NCBI RefSeq assembly: GCF_024199945.1
Contig: NZ_JANADP010000001.1
Location: 7,254,001-7,318,000 of the forward strand
Origin: Bradyrhizobium sp. CCGUVB4N
GTDB lineage: Bacteria; Pseudomonadota; Alphaproteobacteria; Rhizobiales; Xanthobacteraceae
Direction: 5' to 3'
Length of the DNA stretch: 64,000 bases
The notes below the pieces were generated by a model. The model saw only the letters and a program-made list of their open reading frames with translations. It was not told the origin of the DNA and made no database searches. A program made the position numbers and the translations under genes. This document shows positions 32,917 through 41,145 of this stretch, one piece after another; the first letter of the stretch is position 1, and every line of letters begins with the position of its first letter.

Positions 32917-33333
32917 TCAGTCGAATCCCTGAACCGGAGGCGTCGTGGTCTCCACCGGCGCCGCCGGTGCAGCTTGAGCCGGCTGCTCCACAGGTGCGGC
33001 TTGGACCGGCGGATTGCTCGCAGCTCTCATCTGACCGCTGGCCTCCATCGCCTGGCGCGTGCGCGGCGGAGCGGTGGTTGCGGCGACGGGGGACGCCTCA
33101 CGGCGTGACGGCTGCCGATGTCTCGCCGACTGCGAACCTCTCACGCCCCATGACCTCGCGATCGAAGGTCCGGCGGTATAGCCGATTACCGCGCCCGCGA
33201 CGGCACCGATCGGACCGAGCACGACGGCGCCGGATACGGCGCCTAATGCCGCAGAACCAGCGCGCTCCTGCGCAGCGGCGCTTGCCGGCACGCCGGCCAG
33301 CAGCACGATGGCAGTGATCAGAGCTTTGTTCAT
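32917..33333 (-). CDS. Secreted small protein with glycine-zipper-like segment
   Basis: A 138-residue protein with a signal peptide (MNKALITAIVLLAGVPASAAAQ), a Gly/Ala-rich hydrophobic segment GAVSGAVVLGPIGAVAGAVIG reminiscent of glycine-zipper outer-membrane proteins, and an Ala/Pro/Gln-rich C-terminal half. GGGAGG upstream supports this start, ten codons inside a longer frame. It converges on the IclR gene with two bases between stops. Function unknown. Confidence 0.65.
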   Translation of the reverse strand: MNKALITAIVLLAGVPASAAAQERAGSAALGAVSGAVVLGPIGAVAGAVIGYTAGPSIARSWGVRGSQSARHRQPSRREASPVAATTAPPRTRQAMEASGQMRAASNPPVQAAPVEQPAQAAPAAPVETTTPPVQGFD

Positions 33334-33463
33334 CGGAGCGCCTCCCTCTCGGGAGATCACTCTGACTCAAATATGGCCACAGCGGGTTTGTTCGTGGCCC
33401 AACACGGGGCAATCGCGGATGGAACTCCGGCAATTCAATGGCTCGGGCCGCGATTTCCGCGCG

Positions 33464-34255
33464 CTAAGGCGCGACCTTGTCGGCCGTAAAGCCGTTGCGG
33501 TCGAGCGCACGGCGGACTGTGCCGTCAGCCTTGGCCTCCGTCAGGAATTGCGCGGCCCAGACCTTCGCGACGGTCTTGCCCTTCGGCACGACCACGACCA
33601 CGCCGGTCGATTGAATCACTTCGTCCAGCACCTTCGTTCCCGGCAGTTTTCGCGAGAGGTCTTCCAGCGCCCCCATGCCCATTGCGAGCGCATCGAGCTC
33701 GCCCTTGCCGATCAGCTCGGCCGCCTGTTCCGGCTTGACGAACTTCGTGAGCTTCGCCTGCTTCAGCGATTTCTCGACCGTCCGCGATGTCGACGTTCCC
33801 TCGATGCAGCCGACCCGCATGCCCGCGCGATCGACATCCGCAACAGAGCGGATGTCCGAACCCGCGCGGATGAGATAGCCGCTCATATAGGCGACGTAGG
33901 CCGGCCCCTGGTCCACGAACGCTTCGCGCTTGACGTCAGCCGGCATGAAGGAGAGATCCCAGACGTCCTTGCCGCTGGCAGCGGCGATCTCGTCCGAGCT
34001 TTGGTATTCGACGAGCTGCAGCGGAAGGTGGAGCATCCCGGCGGCAGCCTTGGCCAGTTCGACGGTGACGCCGCGCGGCTTCCCGGTCGCGGGATCGCGC
34101 GTCGTCCAGAACGCCGACGCGGCGGGACCGACGGCCACCGCCACGCGCAATGTTCCCGTCGGCGCAACCTCGAGCGCACCCTCGGCTTTCACCTCGGGAG
34201 CACCGGTCATGAGAGCGACCAATCCCAACGTGGCGATCAAGCCGAGCCGCAACAT
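33464..34255 (-). CDS. Periplasmic substrate-binding protein, family 3
   Basis: A 263-residue receptor with an N-terminal signal peptide (MLRLGLIATLGLVALMTGA, cleavage after VKA). The pattern GTLRVAVAVGPAASAFWTTRD, GVTVELAKAA, YQSSDEI and VGCIEGTSTSRTVEKSL matches amino-acid-type SBP family 3 proteins. GGAAGG seven bases upstream sets the start. No permease or ATPase is adjacent, so it is an orphan receptor or serves a system elsewhere. It is at the 3' end of the LysR-headed cluster. Confidence 0.85.
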   Translation of the reverse strand: MLRLGLIATLGLVALMTGAPEVKAEGALEVAPTGTLRVAVAVGPAASAFWTTRDPATGKPRGVTVELAKAAAGMLHLPLQLVEYQSSDEIAAASGKDVWDLSFMPADVKREAFVDQGPAYVAYMSGYLIRAGSDIRSVADVDRAGMRVGCIEGTSTSRTVEKSLKQAKLTKFVKPEQAAELIGKGELDALAMGMGALEDLSRKLPGTKVLDEVIQSTGVVVVVPKGKTVAKVWAAQFLTEAKADGTVRRALDRNGFTADKVAP

Positions 34256-34291
34256 GTCACGTCCTTCCAGCACTGAATTGCTCGCGGATAC

Positions 34292-35083
34292 TCAGACGAT
34301 CTTGATCGACATATCGGGCAAGCCTTCGAGCTTGCACAACAGCACATCGCCCTTCACCACGGGGCCGACATTCTCCGGCGTTCCGGAATAGATGATGTCG
34401 CCAGCCTTCAGCTCGAACGCTTCCGAAAGCTTTGCGATCTGCTCGGCGACACTCCAGATCATCTTGCTGAGATCCGAGCTCTGCTTCACGGTGCCGTTGA
34501 TCGCGAGCGAAATCGCACCCTTCTCGAAATGACCGGTCTTGCTCGCGGGATGGATCGGGCCGATCACCGCAGCATGGTCGAAGCTCTTGCCGATCTCCCA
34601 CGGCTTCTTCTCCGCAGCCATGCCGTTCTGGAGATCGCGCCGGGTCATGTCGAGGCCGAGTGCGTAGCCATAGACATGGTCGAGCGCTTTCTCGGCCGGG
34701 ATGTTGGTCCCGCCGGATTTCAGCGCCGCGACCAGCTCGACCTCGTGATGATAGTTCTTGGTCAGCGACGGATAGGGATGATCGGCGACCTCGCCGATCG
34801 CAACGTTCTGGATCGCATCCGTCGGCTTCTGGAAGAAGAACGGCGGCTCGCGGTTCGGATCCGAGCCGCGCTCGATCGCGTGCGCGGCATAGTTGCGGCC
34901 GATGCAGTAAATGCGGCGGACCTGGAACACGCTCGTCTCGCCGACGATCGGGATCGCGACCATCGGCACCGGGAAGATCGGCTTGGGCGTAGCCTGCGCT
35001 GCGGCCGGCGGCGCATCTGCGAGGCCTGCAGCGGTCATCGCGGCTGCGGCAGTGAGCACGCTGCGTCGGGTGGCTTTTGTCAT
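34292..35083 (-). CDS. Fumarylacetoacetate hydrolase-family protein with Tat signal
   Basis: A 263-residue protein of the FAH family: RIYCIGRNYAAHAIE, FFFQKP, YHHEVELVAAL (metal-binding Glu residues) and YSGTPENVGPVVKGD. It begins with a twin-arginine signal MTKATRRSVLTAAAAMTAAG followed by an Ala-rich cleavage region (AAAQA). FAH enzymes hydrolyse or decarboxylate oxo-diacids and are normally cytosolic, so export is unusual. GGGAG eight bases upstream gives the start. It lies at the distal part of the LysR-headed catabolic cluster. Confidence 0.82.
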   Translation of the reverse strand: MTKATRRSVLTAAAAMTAAGLADAPPAAAQATPKPIFPVPMVAIPIVGETSVFQVRRIYCIGRNYAAHAIERGSDPNREPPFFFQKPTDAIQNVAIGEVADHPYPSLTKNYHHEVELVAALKSGGTNIPAEKALDHVYGYALGLDMTRRDLQNGMAAEKKPWEIGKSFDHAAVIGPIHPASKTGHFEKGAISLAINGTVKQSSDLSKMIWSVAEQIAKLSEAFELKAGDIIYSGTPENVGPVVKGDVLLCKLEGLPDMSIKIV

Positions 35084-35172
35084 GGCGTCACTCCCTGATT
35101 TTCGCCGTTTCTTGTCGGAACGTCAATCTTAGAGCCAAACGACGGGCGGGCCAATGGCCCGCCCCGTACGTC

Positions 35173-35991
35173 TTAAGTCGCGACGCGATCGAAGAATTCG
35201 CGCACCTTTCGCGCGCAGGTGTCGGGGTCCGTCGCGGCGACATGATAGGAATCGCCCGGCAGCACTTCGAGCTTCGAGCCCGGGATCATCTCCTGCCACG
35301 CCTTCACCGATGCAACGTCGCCGAGCCCTGAGCCGGTCGTGGTGATCACCAACGCCGGGCGCTTGATCGCCAGGAGCTCGCCGGTGACGTCGACCGTCGG
35401 CACCATCTGAAGGAACGCTTCCAGCGTCGACGCCTTGGTCTTCGACATCAGATTGATCCACCAGTCGAGCGCCGCTGGCGGCAGCGACGAGCCGAGCCGG
35501 CCGGCCGTGGTCTCGCGAACCCAGGCTTCGACGCCCTGCTCGCGGATCTGCTTGCGCCAGGTCGGCGCCCGCTCGTTGAACGAGGTCAGCGACGCCGGCG
35601 CGCCGACCGCGGCAACCGCGATCACGCGATCCGGGTGCTTGGCCGTGAGATGCATCGCCAGCGTGCCGCCGATCTTGCCGCCGATCAGGAACACGCGATC
35701 GAGCTTCAACGCATCCAGCGTCCGAATGATATCGTCGCCGAGGCCGGCGAAGCGATAGACATAGGCGCCCTGCATCGGCGTCGAATCGCCGTAGCCGCGA
35801 AGATCTGGCCTCACCACCAGATGATGCGTGGCAAAATACGGTACCCAGCGCCGGAACGCCTCGCCGCTCTCGGCGAGCCCATGAAGCATCACGACCGGCG
35901 ACTTGGTGTCCCACGGCAGGAGATAATCGTCGACGCGAACCGCAAGCTCGCAATCGTCGCTGACACCGATCTTCCGCAGTTCGCTAGCCAT
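35173..35991 (-). CDS. Alpha/beta-hydrolase-fold protein lacking the nucleophile Ser
   Basis: A 272-residue alpha/beta-hydrolase with the oxyanion-region motif VVMLHGLAESGEAFRRW, DLRGYGDS, and a late His in DSYHVAATDPD. The nucleophile elbow, normally GxSxG, reads LIGGKIGG, so Lys is at the Ser position. It is thus not a standard hydrolase. The start ATG overlaps the SDR stop codon (TGATG) with GAGG upstream, showing translational coupling. No signal peptide, so it is cytosolic. Confidence 0.82.
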   Translation of the reverse strand: MASELRKIGVSDDCELAVRVDDYLLPWDTKSPVVMLHGLAESGEAFRRWVPYFATHHLVVRPDLRGYGDSTPMQGAYVYRFAGLGDDIIRTLDALKLDRVFLIGGKIGGTLAMHLTAKHPDRVIAVAAVGAPASLTSFNERAPTWRKQIREQGVEAWVRETTAGRLGSSLPPAALDWWINLMSKTKASTLEAFLQMVPTVDVTGELLAIKRPALVITTTGSGLGDVASVKAWQEMIPGSKLEVLPGDSYHVAATDPDTCARKVREFFDRVAT

Positions 35992-36779
35992 CAGATACAC
36001 CTCGTTCCACCGCCATCGACATTGATGCAGGTACCCGTAATGAAGGATGCGCGGTCTGAACAGAGGAATGCAACGATCCCCGACACCTCGTCCGGCTGTC
36101 CAACGCGGCCAAGCGGAACCGAGGCGATGGCTGCCGCATTGGTTGCGCCCTGATCCTGTCCGGAGATGGCCGCCCCCTGGGAGATCAGGCTGTCCCAGCG
36201 ATCGGTCTGCACCGGACCGGGATTGACGCCGGTAACCAGCACATTGTCAGGTGCGCATTCCTCGGCGAGCGCGAGCGTGAAGTTGAGCAGCGCCGCGTTG
36301 ACCGCGCCGCCCGACATATAGGCCGCGCGGGGCTGATGCCCGCTGCGACCGATGATGTTGATGACGCGTCCCCAGCGGCGGTCGCGCATCTCGGGCAGCA
36401 CGTTGCGCGCACAGCGCATGTAGCCGAGCAGTTTCAGCTCGATCGACTTGGCCCAGATCGCATCAGGCGTTTCCGCGATCCGGCCCATCGGCGAGGCGCC
36501 GGCATTGTTGACGAGGATGTCGACCCGACCGAACACCTCGCGCGCGGTATCCATGGCGCGGGCGATGTCGTCCGGCCTGGTCATGTCGCCAGCACATGCA
36601 ATCACCCGCCGGCCGGTGTCCCGCGACATGTCTTGCGCGGACGCGGCAAGGCGCTCAGCATCGCGGGCCACGATGACGACATGCGCCTGCTCGCGCGCAA
36701 GCTCGGCAGCAATGGCCCGGCCGATACCGATGCTGCCGCCGGTGACGACGGCAACCTTGCCGCCCAGATTCAGATCCAT
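35991..36779 (-). CDS. Short-chain dehydrogenase/reductase-family protein with atypical active site
   Basis: A 262-residue Rossmann-fold SDR with the cofactor motif TGGSIGIG (residue about 14) and NNAG. The catalytic YxxxK reads YMSGG (about residue 155), so Lys is replaced by Gly, and the Ser thirteen residues before Tyr is Asn. This matches a divergent SDR subgroup that lacks the standard triad. C-terminus ends with GTCINVDGGGTRCI, the family end motif. It follows tctC by 10 bases and precedes the hydrolase-like gene. Confidence 0.88.
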   Translation of the reverse strand: MDLNLGGKVAVVTGGSIGIGRAIAAELAREQAHVVIVARDAERLAASAQDMSRDTGRRVIACAGDMTRPDDIARAMDTAREVFGRVDILVNNAGASPMGRIAETPDAIWAKSIELKLLGYMRCARNVLPEMRDRRWGRVINIIGRSGHQPRAAYMSGGAVNAALLNFTLALAEECAPDNVLVTGVNPGPVQTDRWDSLISQGAAISGQDQGATNAAAIASVPLGRVGQPDEVSGIVAFLCSDRASFITGTCINVDGGGTRCI

Positions 36780-36789
36780 GCTACGCCCT

Positions 36790-37761
36790 TCAGTCTACCG
36801 TGGCGCCGGAGGCTTTGACGAGCTTGCCCCACTTTGCAGTCTCGTCCGTCATGAATTGCCCGAACGCATCGCCGAACACCGTGCCAGGCTCGGCCCCGAG
36901 CTCGGCAAGCCGCTTCTTGACGTCAGGCATCTTCAGGATCGTCTCGAACTCGCCGCTCAGCTTGGCGAGCGCCGGCGCAGGCGTCTTGGCCGGCGCCACC
37001 AGTCCGAACCAGGAGGAGGCCTCGAAGCCCGGCACGGTCTCACCGACCGTCGGCACATCAGGCAGCGCTTCCGCCCGCTTGGCACCGGCCACCGCGATCG
37101 CGTTGATGGCCTTGCCTTGCACCTGCGGCAGCACTGCCGGCATGTTGTCGAACATGAACGGGATCTGGCCCGCAAGCAGATCGTTCATCGCCGGAGCCGC
37201 ACCACGATACGGCACGTGCACGATATCGATGCCGGCCATGCTCTTCAGCAGCTCGCCGGCGAGATGATTGGTCGACCCGATGCCCGACGAGCCGAAATTC
37301 AGCGTGCCCGGCTTGGCCTTGGCCAGCGCAATCAGCTCGCCGACATTCCTTGCCTGCACCGAAGGATTGACGACCAGCACGATCGGCACCGAGGCGATCA
37401 GCGCGACCGGCGCAAAGGCCTTTGCCGGATCAAACGGCAGCTTCTTGTAGAGGGAGCCGTTGATCGTCAGCGGCGGCGGCGCGGTCAGCAGCAAGGTATA
37501 GCCATCGGCCTCTGCGCTCGCGACCGCCTCGGCGCCGATATTGCCGCCGGCACCACCACGGTTCTCCACGAGGAAATTCTGGCCGTTCCGCTCGGTCAGC
37601 TTCTGGGCAACGATGCGGGCGATGATGTCGTTGGACCCGCCGGCCGGGAACGGCACGATGATCTTGACGGGCCGGGAGGGATAATCCTGCGCGAGGGCCG
37701 GACCACAAAGCAGGATCGCGCCGCAGGCGGCAAGAACCCAGCGGCGGCAGTATCGGTACAT
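36790..37761 (-). CDS. Bug/TctC-family periplasmic binding protein
   Basis: A 323-residue secreted receptor with a signal peptide (MYRYCRRWVLAACGAILLCG, cleavage after ALA) and the family opening YPSRPVKIIVPFPAGGSND and GAGGNIGAEAV. TctC/Bug proteins bind carboxylates and amides; no TctA/TctB permease genes are in the window, so it is one of the common orphan members. Part of the minus-strand cluster. Confidence 0.92.
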   Translation of the reverse strand: MYRYCRRWVLAACGAILLCGPALAQDYPSRPVKIIVPFPAGGSNDIIARIVAQKLTERNGQNFLVENRGGAGGNIGAEAVASAEADGYTLLLTAPPPLTINGSLYKKLPFDPAKAFAPVALIASVPIVLVVNPSVQARNVGELIALAKAKPGTLNFGSSGIGSTNHLAGELLKSMAGIDIVHVPYRGAAPAMNDLLAGQIPFMFDNMPAVLPQVQGKAINAIAVAGAKRAEALPDVPTVGETVPGFEASSWFGLVAPAKTPAPALAKLSGEFETILKMPDVKKRLAELGAEPGTVFGDAFGQFMTDETAKWGKLVKASGATVD

Positions 37762-37972
37762 CAGGCGTTTCCTCTCTCTTAGTTTATCGTTGATCGCAGG
37801 ACGTCAAGCCGTCATCAACGGCCTCAGCTTGCCGATATCGCGGGCGGAGATGTCAATTGCAGCCGCCGCGGCGGCATGTGCTGCCGCAGTACGACGACCC
37901 CGCATACGGCGATCCATTGCTTCGGCTTCATGCTTCTTCCCTTGAGTATGCGTGGATGCCCCGCATGACGTC

Positions 37973-39607
37973 TCACCATGTCGGCGCCACCAGCCCTGAG
38001 CTTTCCCAGAAGGCGCATTTGTGGGCATCGGCGAAGTCGCGGCGCATGACAGGCGTGTCCGAAATCGAGAGCACGGCCCGATCATCGCTGGTGAAGCGGC
38101 GCCAGCGAAGGCGCTCGGGGCCGCTCCCATTCGTATTCGCATTTGCCTCGCCTCCGTTCGGCTCTCCAGTCGCGGCGAAAGCGCTCCAATAGCCCGCGAT
38201 CATGCGCGACAACGCTGCGTGCCGACCAGGCAGCGCATGCGCATCGTTGTCGTTGTTGAAGAGGTAGCCGAGATCGGTCGTATGGTAGGACAGGTTCGGC
38301 AGGTCGCTGCCTTGCACGAGCGGCTGCTGCTGCATGGGATCGGCGATGTCGAGCTCGTAGCCGTAGACGGGCACGGAAGCCGCGAGCGCGTTACGCGTGA
38401 GATTGGCCATGCAAGCGAAGCGCCGGTCCGTCAGCGCGCTGCCGATCAGGGTCGAGGCGGTGGCGTAGGCCTCCGGCACGTACTGCGCCGCCACTACGTC
38501 GGCTTTGTCGCCAAAACTGGATTTGAGCATGCCCGGAATGTCGCCTGGCAACATGATCCGCTTGAGGACATCGGATTCGACGCGCGCCGTGAAGAGATAG
38601 TTTTCCTTGGCGTTGGTTCCGATCAGCACCGGCACCTTCATGAAACGTCCCTGCCGAAACGCCTCAAATGGATCAAGCGGCAGGACGATCCCATCCTGGA
38701 TCATGGTCGGTCTAGCCGTCATGCGCAGGAAGGCGTCGGAGCGCGCGGAGCGCAGGCAGGCCAGCGTCTGCACCGTGCCGCAGCCGATCTCATCCAGCGA
38801 ACTGGCATACCGCTCGCGCTCTGCCTGCTTGAGCGGCAGAGTGTGTGCGCCGTCGGTCGCGCTCTGCACGATCGCGCGGTGAAACAGTCCCTCCGAGCCG
38901 GGCGATGCCAACAGTCCGAGCACGGCGTTGGCGCCGGCGGATTCACCCATCACGGTGACGTTGCCTGGATCGCCGCCGAATGCGGCGATATCCTGGGCGA
39001 TCCAATGCAAGGCCATCTGCAAGTCTTGAAGGCCGTAATTGCCCGAGATATGACGGGCATCCACATCGTCCAGCGCGGGTGCCGCAAGAAAGCCCAGGGC
39101 GCCGACCCGGTAATTAACGGTGACGACGACCGCATCGGCAGCTAGCGCGAGATGGGTTGCGTCATACTGCTTCGCAGCACCATAGCCTTCGACGAAGCCG
39201 CCGCCGTGGATCCATACCATGACCGGCCTGCCACGCGCGCCGACGCTGTTTGCCGCCGTCGGCCTCCAGATATTCAGATAGAGGCAATCCTCGTTGCTGC
39301 TCGCGAGTCCGGCTGGATCGGGCGATGGCAATTGCGGACAGGCCGATGGAGGTACGATCGCGCGCAATGGCGCGCTCCAGGAAGCAGCCGGAACAGGCGG
39401 CGCAAGACGACGCTCTCCCGTCGGCGGCAGCGCATAGGGAATGCCTAGAAACACGTCCGTATCGTCGTGGCGCGCTCCTTCCACCCTGCCGAGGCTGGTC
39501 TGAACCTTTGGAACGCCCGAAGCGTCGTTCTGGGCGTCGGCCGCCGACAACCGCATCACGAACATCAGCGCGATGAGCGCCACCAGGCGCGAGTGTCTCG
39601 TTCGCAT
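37973..39607 (-). CDS. Secreted type-B carboxylesterase
   Basis: A 544-residue enzyme of the carboxylesterase/cholinesterase family. Signs are a signal peptide (MRTRHSRLVALIALMFVMRL, cleavage after ADA), the opening V.TSLGRVEG, NEDCLYLNIWRP, and the nucleophile elbow VMGESAGANAVLGLL with the catalytic Ser about residue 220. It hydrolyses an ester outside the cytoplasm. GGAGG/AAGAAGG upstream sets the start inside a longer frame. A 211-base gap separates it from tctC. It suits an esterified substrate for the cluster. Confidence 0.9.
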   Translation of the reverse strand: MRTRHSRLVALIALMFVMRLSAADAQNDASGVPKVQTSLGRVEGARHDDTDVFLGIPYALPPTGERRLAPPVPAASWSAPLRAIVPPSACPQLPSPDPAGLASSNEDCLYLNIWRPTAANSVGARGRPVMVWIHGGGFVEGYGAAKQYDATHLALAADAVVVTVNYRVGALGFLAAPALDDVDARHISGNYGLQDLQMALHWIAQDIAAFGGDPGNVTVMGESAGANAVLGLLASPGSEGLFHRAIVQSATDGAHTLPLKQAERERYASSLDEIGCGTVQTLACLRSARSDAFLRMTARPTMIQDGIVLPLDPFEAFRQGRFMKVPVLIGTNAKENYLFTARVESDVLKRIMLPGDIPGMLKSSFGDKADVVAAQYVPEAYATASTLIGSALTDRRFACMANLTRNALAASVPVYGYELDIADPMQQQPLVQGSDLPNLSYHTTDLGYLFNNDNDAHALPGRHAALSRMIAGYWSAFAATGEPNGGEANANTNGSGPERLRWRRFTSDDRAVLSISDTPVMRRDFADAHKCAFWESSGLVAPTW

Positions 39608-39690
39608 GGCCTTCTTCCTCCCTGCGGCTGGTGCCTTGATCTGACACCTCGCCAGTTGTGCGCGACGGCTCAACGCGGCCGGCGATCTTC

Positions 39691-41127
39691 TCAAGCTACC
39701 AGCAATTCGCGGAGCTGGCTTACATCCCCGACCGCCTCCAGATTGTTGATTTGCTCGATGAGCCTGTCGGCCTTACCCGAACCCAGCACAGGTGCCATCA
39801 GGTCACGTGCCTTCGCGCCAACCGCCTGCGTGGAGAGCGCATTTTCTTTGGTGCCCGGCGGAAACCTGGTGAAATGGTCAATCTTCCGCCCATCCGTCAA
39901 CGTGACCTCGACCTTGGCGCCGCGCGGCGCCGCCGGGTCCATCAGCGCCTTGTCACCGGCCAGCGTCACCTTGGCGCGCTGCTCCAGGATCTTTGGATCG
40001 TGCATCAGCGCGACGTCATGACTGTCGTTGAACGACACCGCGCCCTTGACCAGCGCGACCGCCACGAGGTGCTGGCAATTGACGTCCGGCATCGCGCTTT
40101 CGCCTACAATTCCCATCGCATCGGTCGGCAGCTTGACCAGGATGCTACGGACGTTATCTGGCGTGAGGCTGTGCTGCTTGCGCAGCGTCAGCATCGCATC
40201 CAGCGGCGACTGGATCGGATAGCCGACCGAGAAGGTCTTGATCGCGGTTTCCGTGACATAGAACAGCTTGCCGAGATCCTTCACCATCTCCTCGGGCTTC
40301 GGATCGGTCGACAGCGCGATGAAGAGATTATGCGTGCCGTCGAGCACGTCGTCGACACCGGTCAGGCCGTTGAGAACCATGTCGACCGCCGTGACGCCAT
40401 TGCGGGCGCCCATGCCGGCGAAGTCAAACGCCTTCTCGATGTGATCGTGGTCCTTCACCCAGCTCCACAAGCCGGAAACCTGCTGCGACGAATAGGAGAT
40501 CGCGTAGCGCATCCCCTTCTCGTCGAGCCGTGCGAGCGAGGCCGCCGCGCCGAGCGCACCGAAGGTCGATGATGTTCCCTCGGCGCTGCGGTGCGTGCCG
40601 CGCACGAGATCCGGGCCCAGCGCCATCAACAGGCGGCAGGTCAAATCGTAGCCGAGCGCGACGGCACGAATGACGTCCTGTCCGCTGCGATGCTCCCGCT
40701 CACCGAACGCGAGCGCGGCCGGTACCACAGAGCATCCCGGATGCGCCTTGGTGACGGGCTCGAAATCGTCGGTCTCGTCCGCATGCGCACACATCGCATT
40801 CGCCAGGGCCGCGTTGACTGCCGTGGTGCGAAAGTCCGAGCCGACCACGGAGGCCTGGGCATCGCCGCCGAGCGTGCGCACGTATTTGAGCGCCATCTCG
40901 CCCGGCTTCATGCGCGATCCCGAGATCATCGCGCCGAGCGTATCGAGGATGCGGTGCTTGCATTCGCGCAGCACCTGCTCGGGCAGCTCCTGGTCCCGCG
41001 CGGCAACCATGTAGCGGGCGAGCCGCTCCGTCACGCCCGGTCCGGCTGCGAAAGCCACGCGGCCGCCGGTGGCAGCCAGAGCGGCGACCGAACCGGAGGA
41101 TTGCAGGAAATGGCGGCGTGACCGCAT
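39691..41127 (-). CDS. MmgE/PrpD-family protein with Tat signal, copy 1
   Basis: A 478-residue member of the MmgE/PrpD family, which includes 2-methylcitrate dehydratase, cis-aconitate decarboxylase and iminodisuccinate epimerase. The family start pattern CKHRILDTLGAMISGSR, NAMCAHADETDDFEPVTKAH, GYDLTCRLL is clear. The protein begins with a twin-arginine signal MRSRRHFLQSSGSVAALAAT followed by an AFA site, so it is probably exported folded. GGGAG upstream supports the start. It lies 18 bases after its tandem paralogue. Confidence 0.85.
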   Translation of the reverse strand: MRSRRHFLQSSGSVAALAATGGRVAFAAGPGVTERLARYMVAARDQELPEQVLRECKHRILDTLGAMISGSRMKPGEMALKYVRTLGGDAQASVVGSDFRTTAVNAALANAMCAHADETDDFEPVTKAHPGCSVVPAALAFGEREHRSGQDVIRAVALGYDLTCRLLMALGPDLVRGTHRSAEGTSSTFGALGAAASLARLDEKGMRYAISYSSQQVSGLWSWVKDHDHIEKAFDFAGMGARNGVTAVDMVLNGLTGVDDVLDGTHNLFIALSTDPKPEEMVKDLGKLFYVTETAIKTFSVGYPIQSPLDAMLTLRKQHSLTPDNVRSILVKLPTDAMGIVGESAMPDVNCQHLVAVALVKGAVSFNDSHDVALMHDPKILEQRAKVTLAGDKALMDPAAPRGAKVEVTLTDGRKIDHFTRFPPGTKENALSTQAVGAKARDLMAPVLGSGKADRLIEQINNLEAVGDVSQLRELLVA

Positions 41128-41145
41128 TGCTTCTCTCCCTCGCGA

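Noticed and set aside
37824..37931. 35-codon minus-strand ORF (MKPKQWIAVCGVVV...) in the gap upstream of tctC
   Set aside because: It has a fair ribosome site, but the second half is Pro/Arg-rich without pattern and overlaps a competing frame; coding is not convincing. The 211-base gap otherwise shows nothing I can name.
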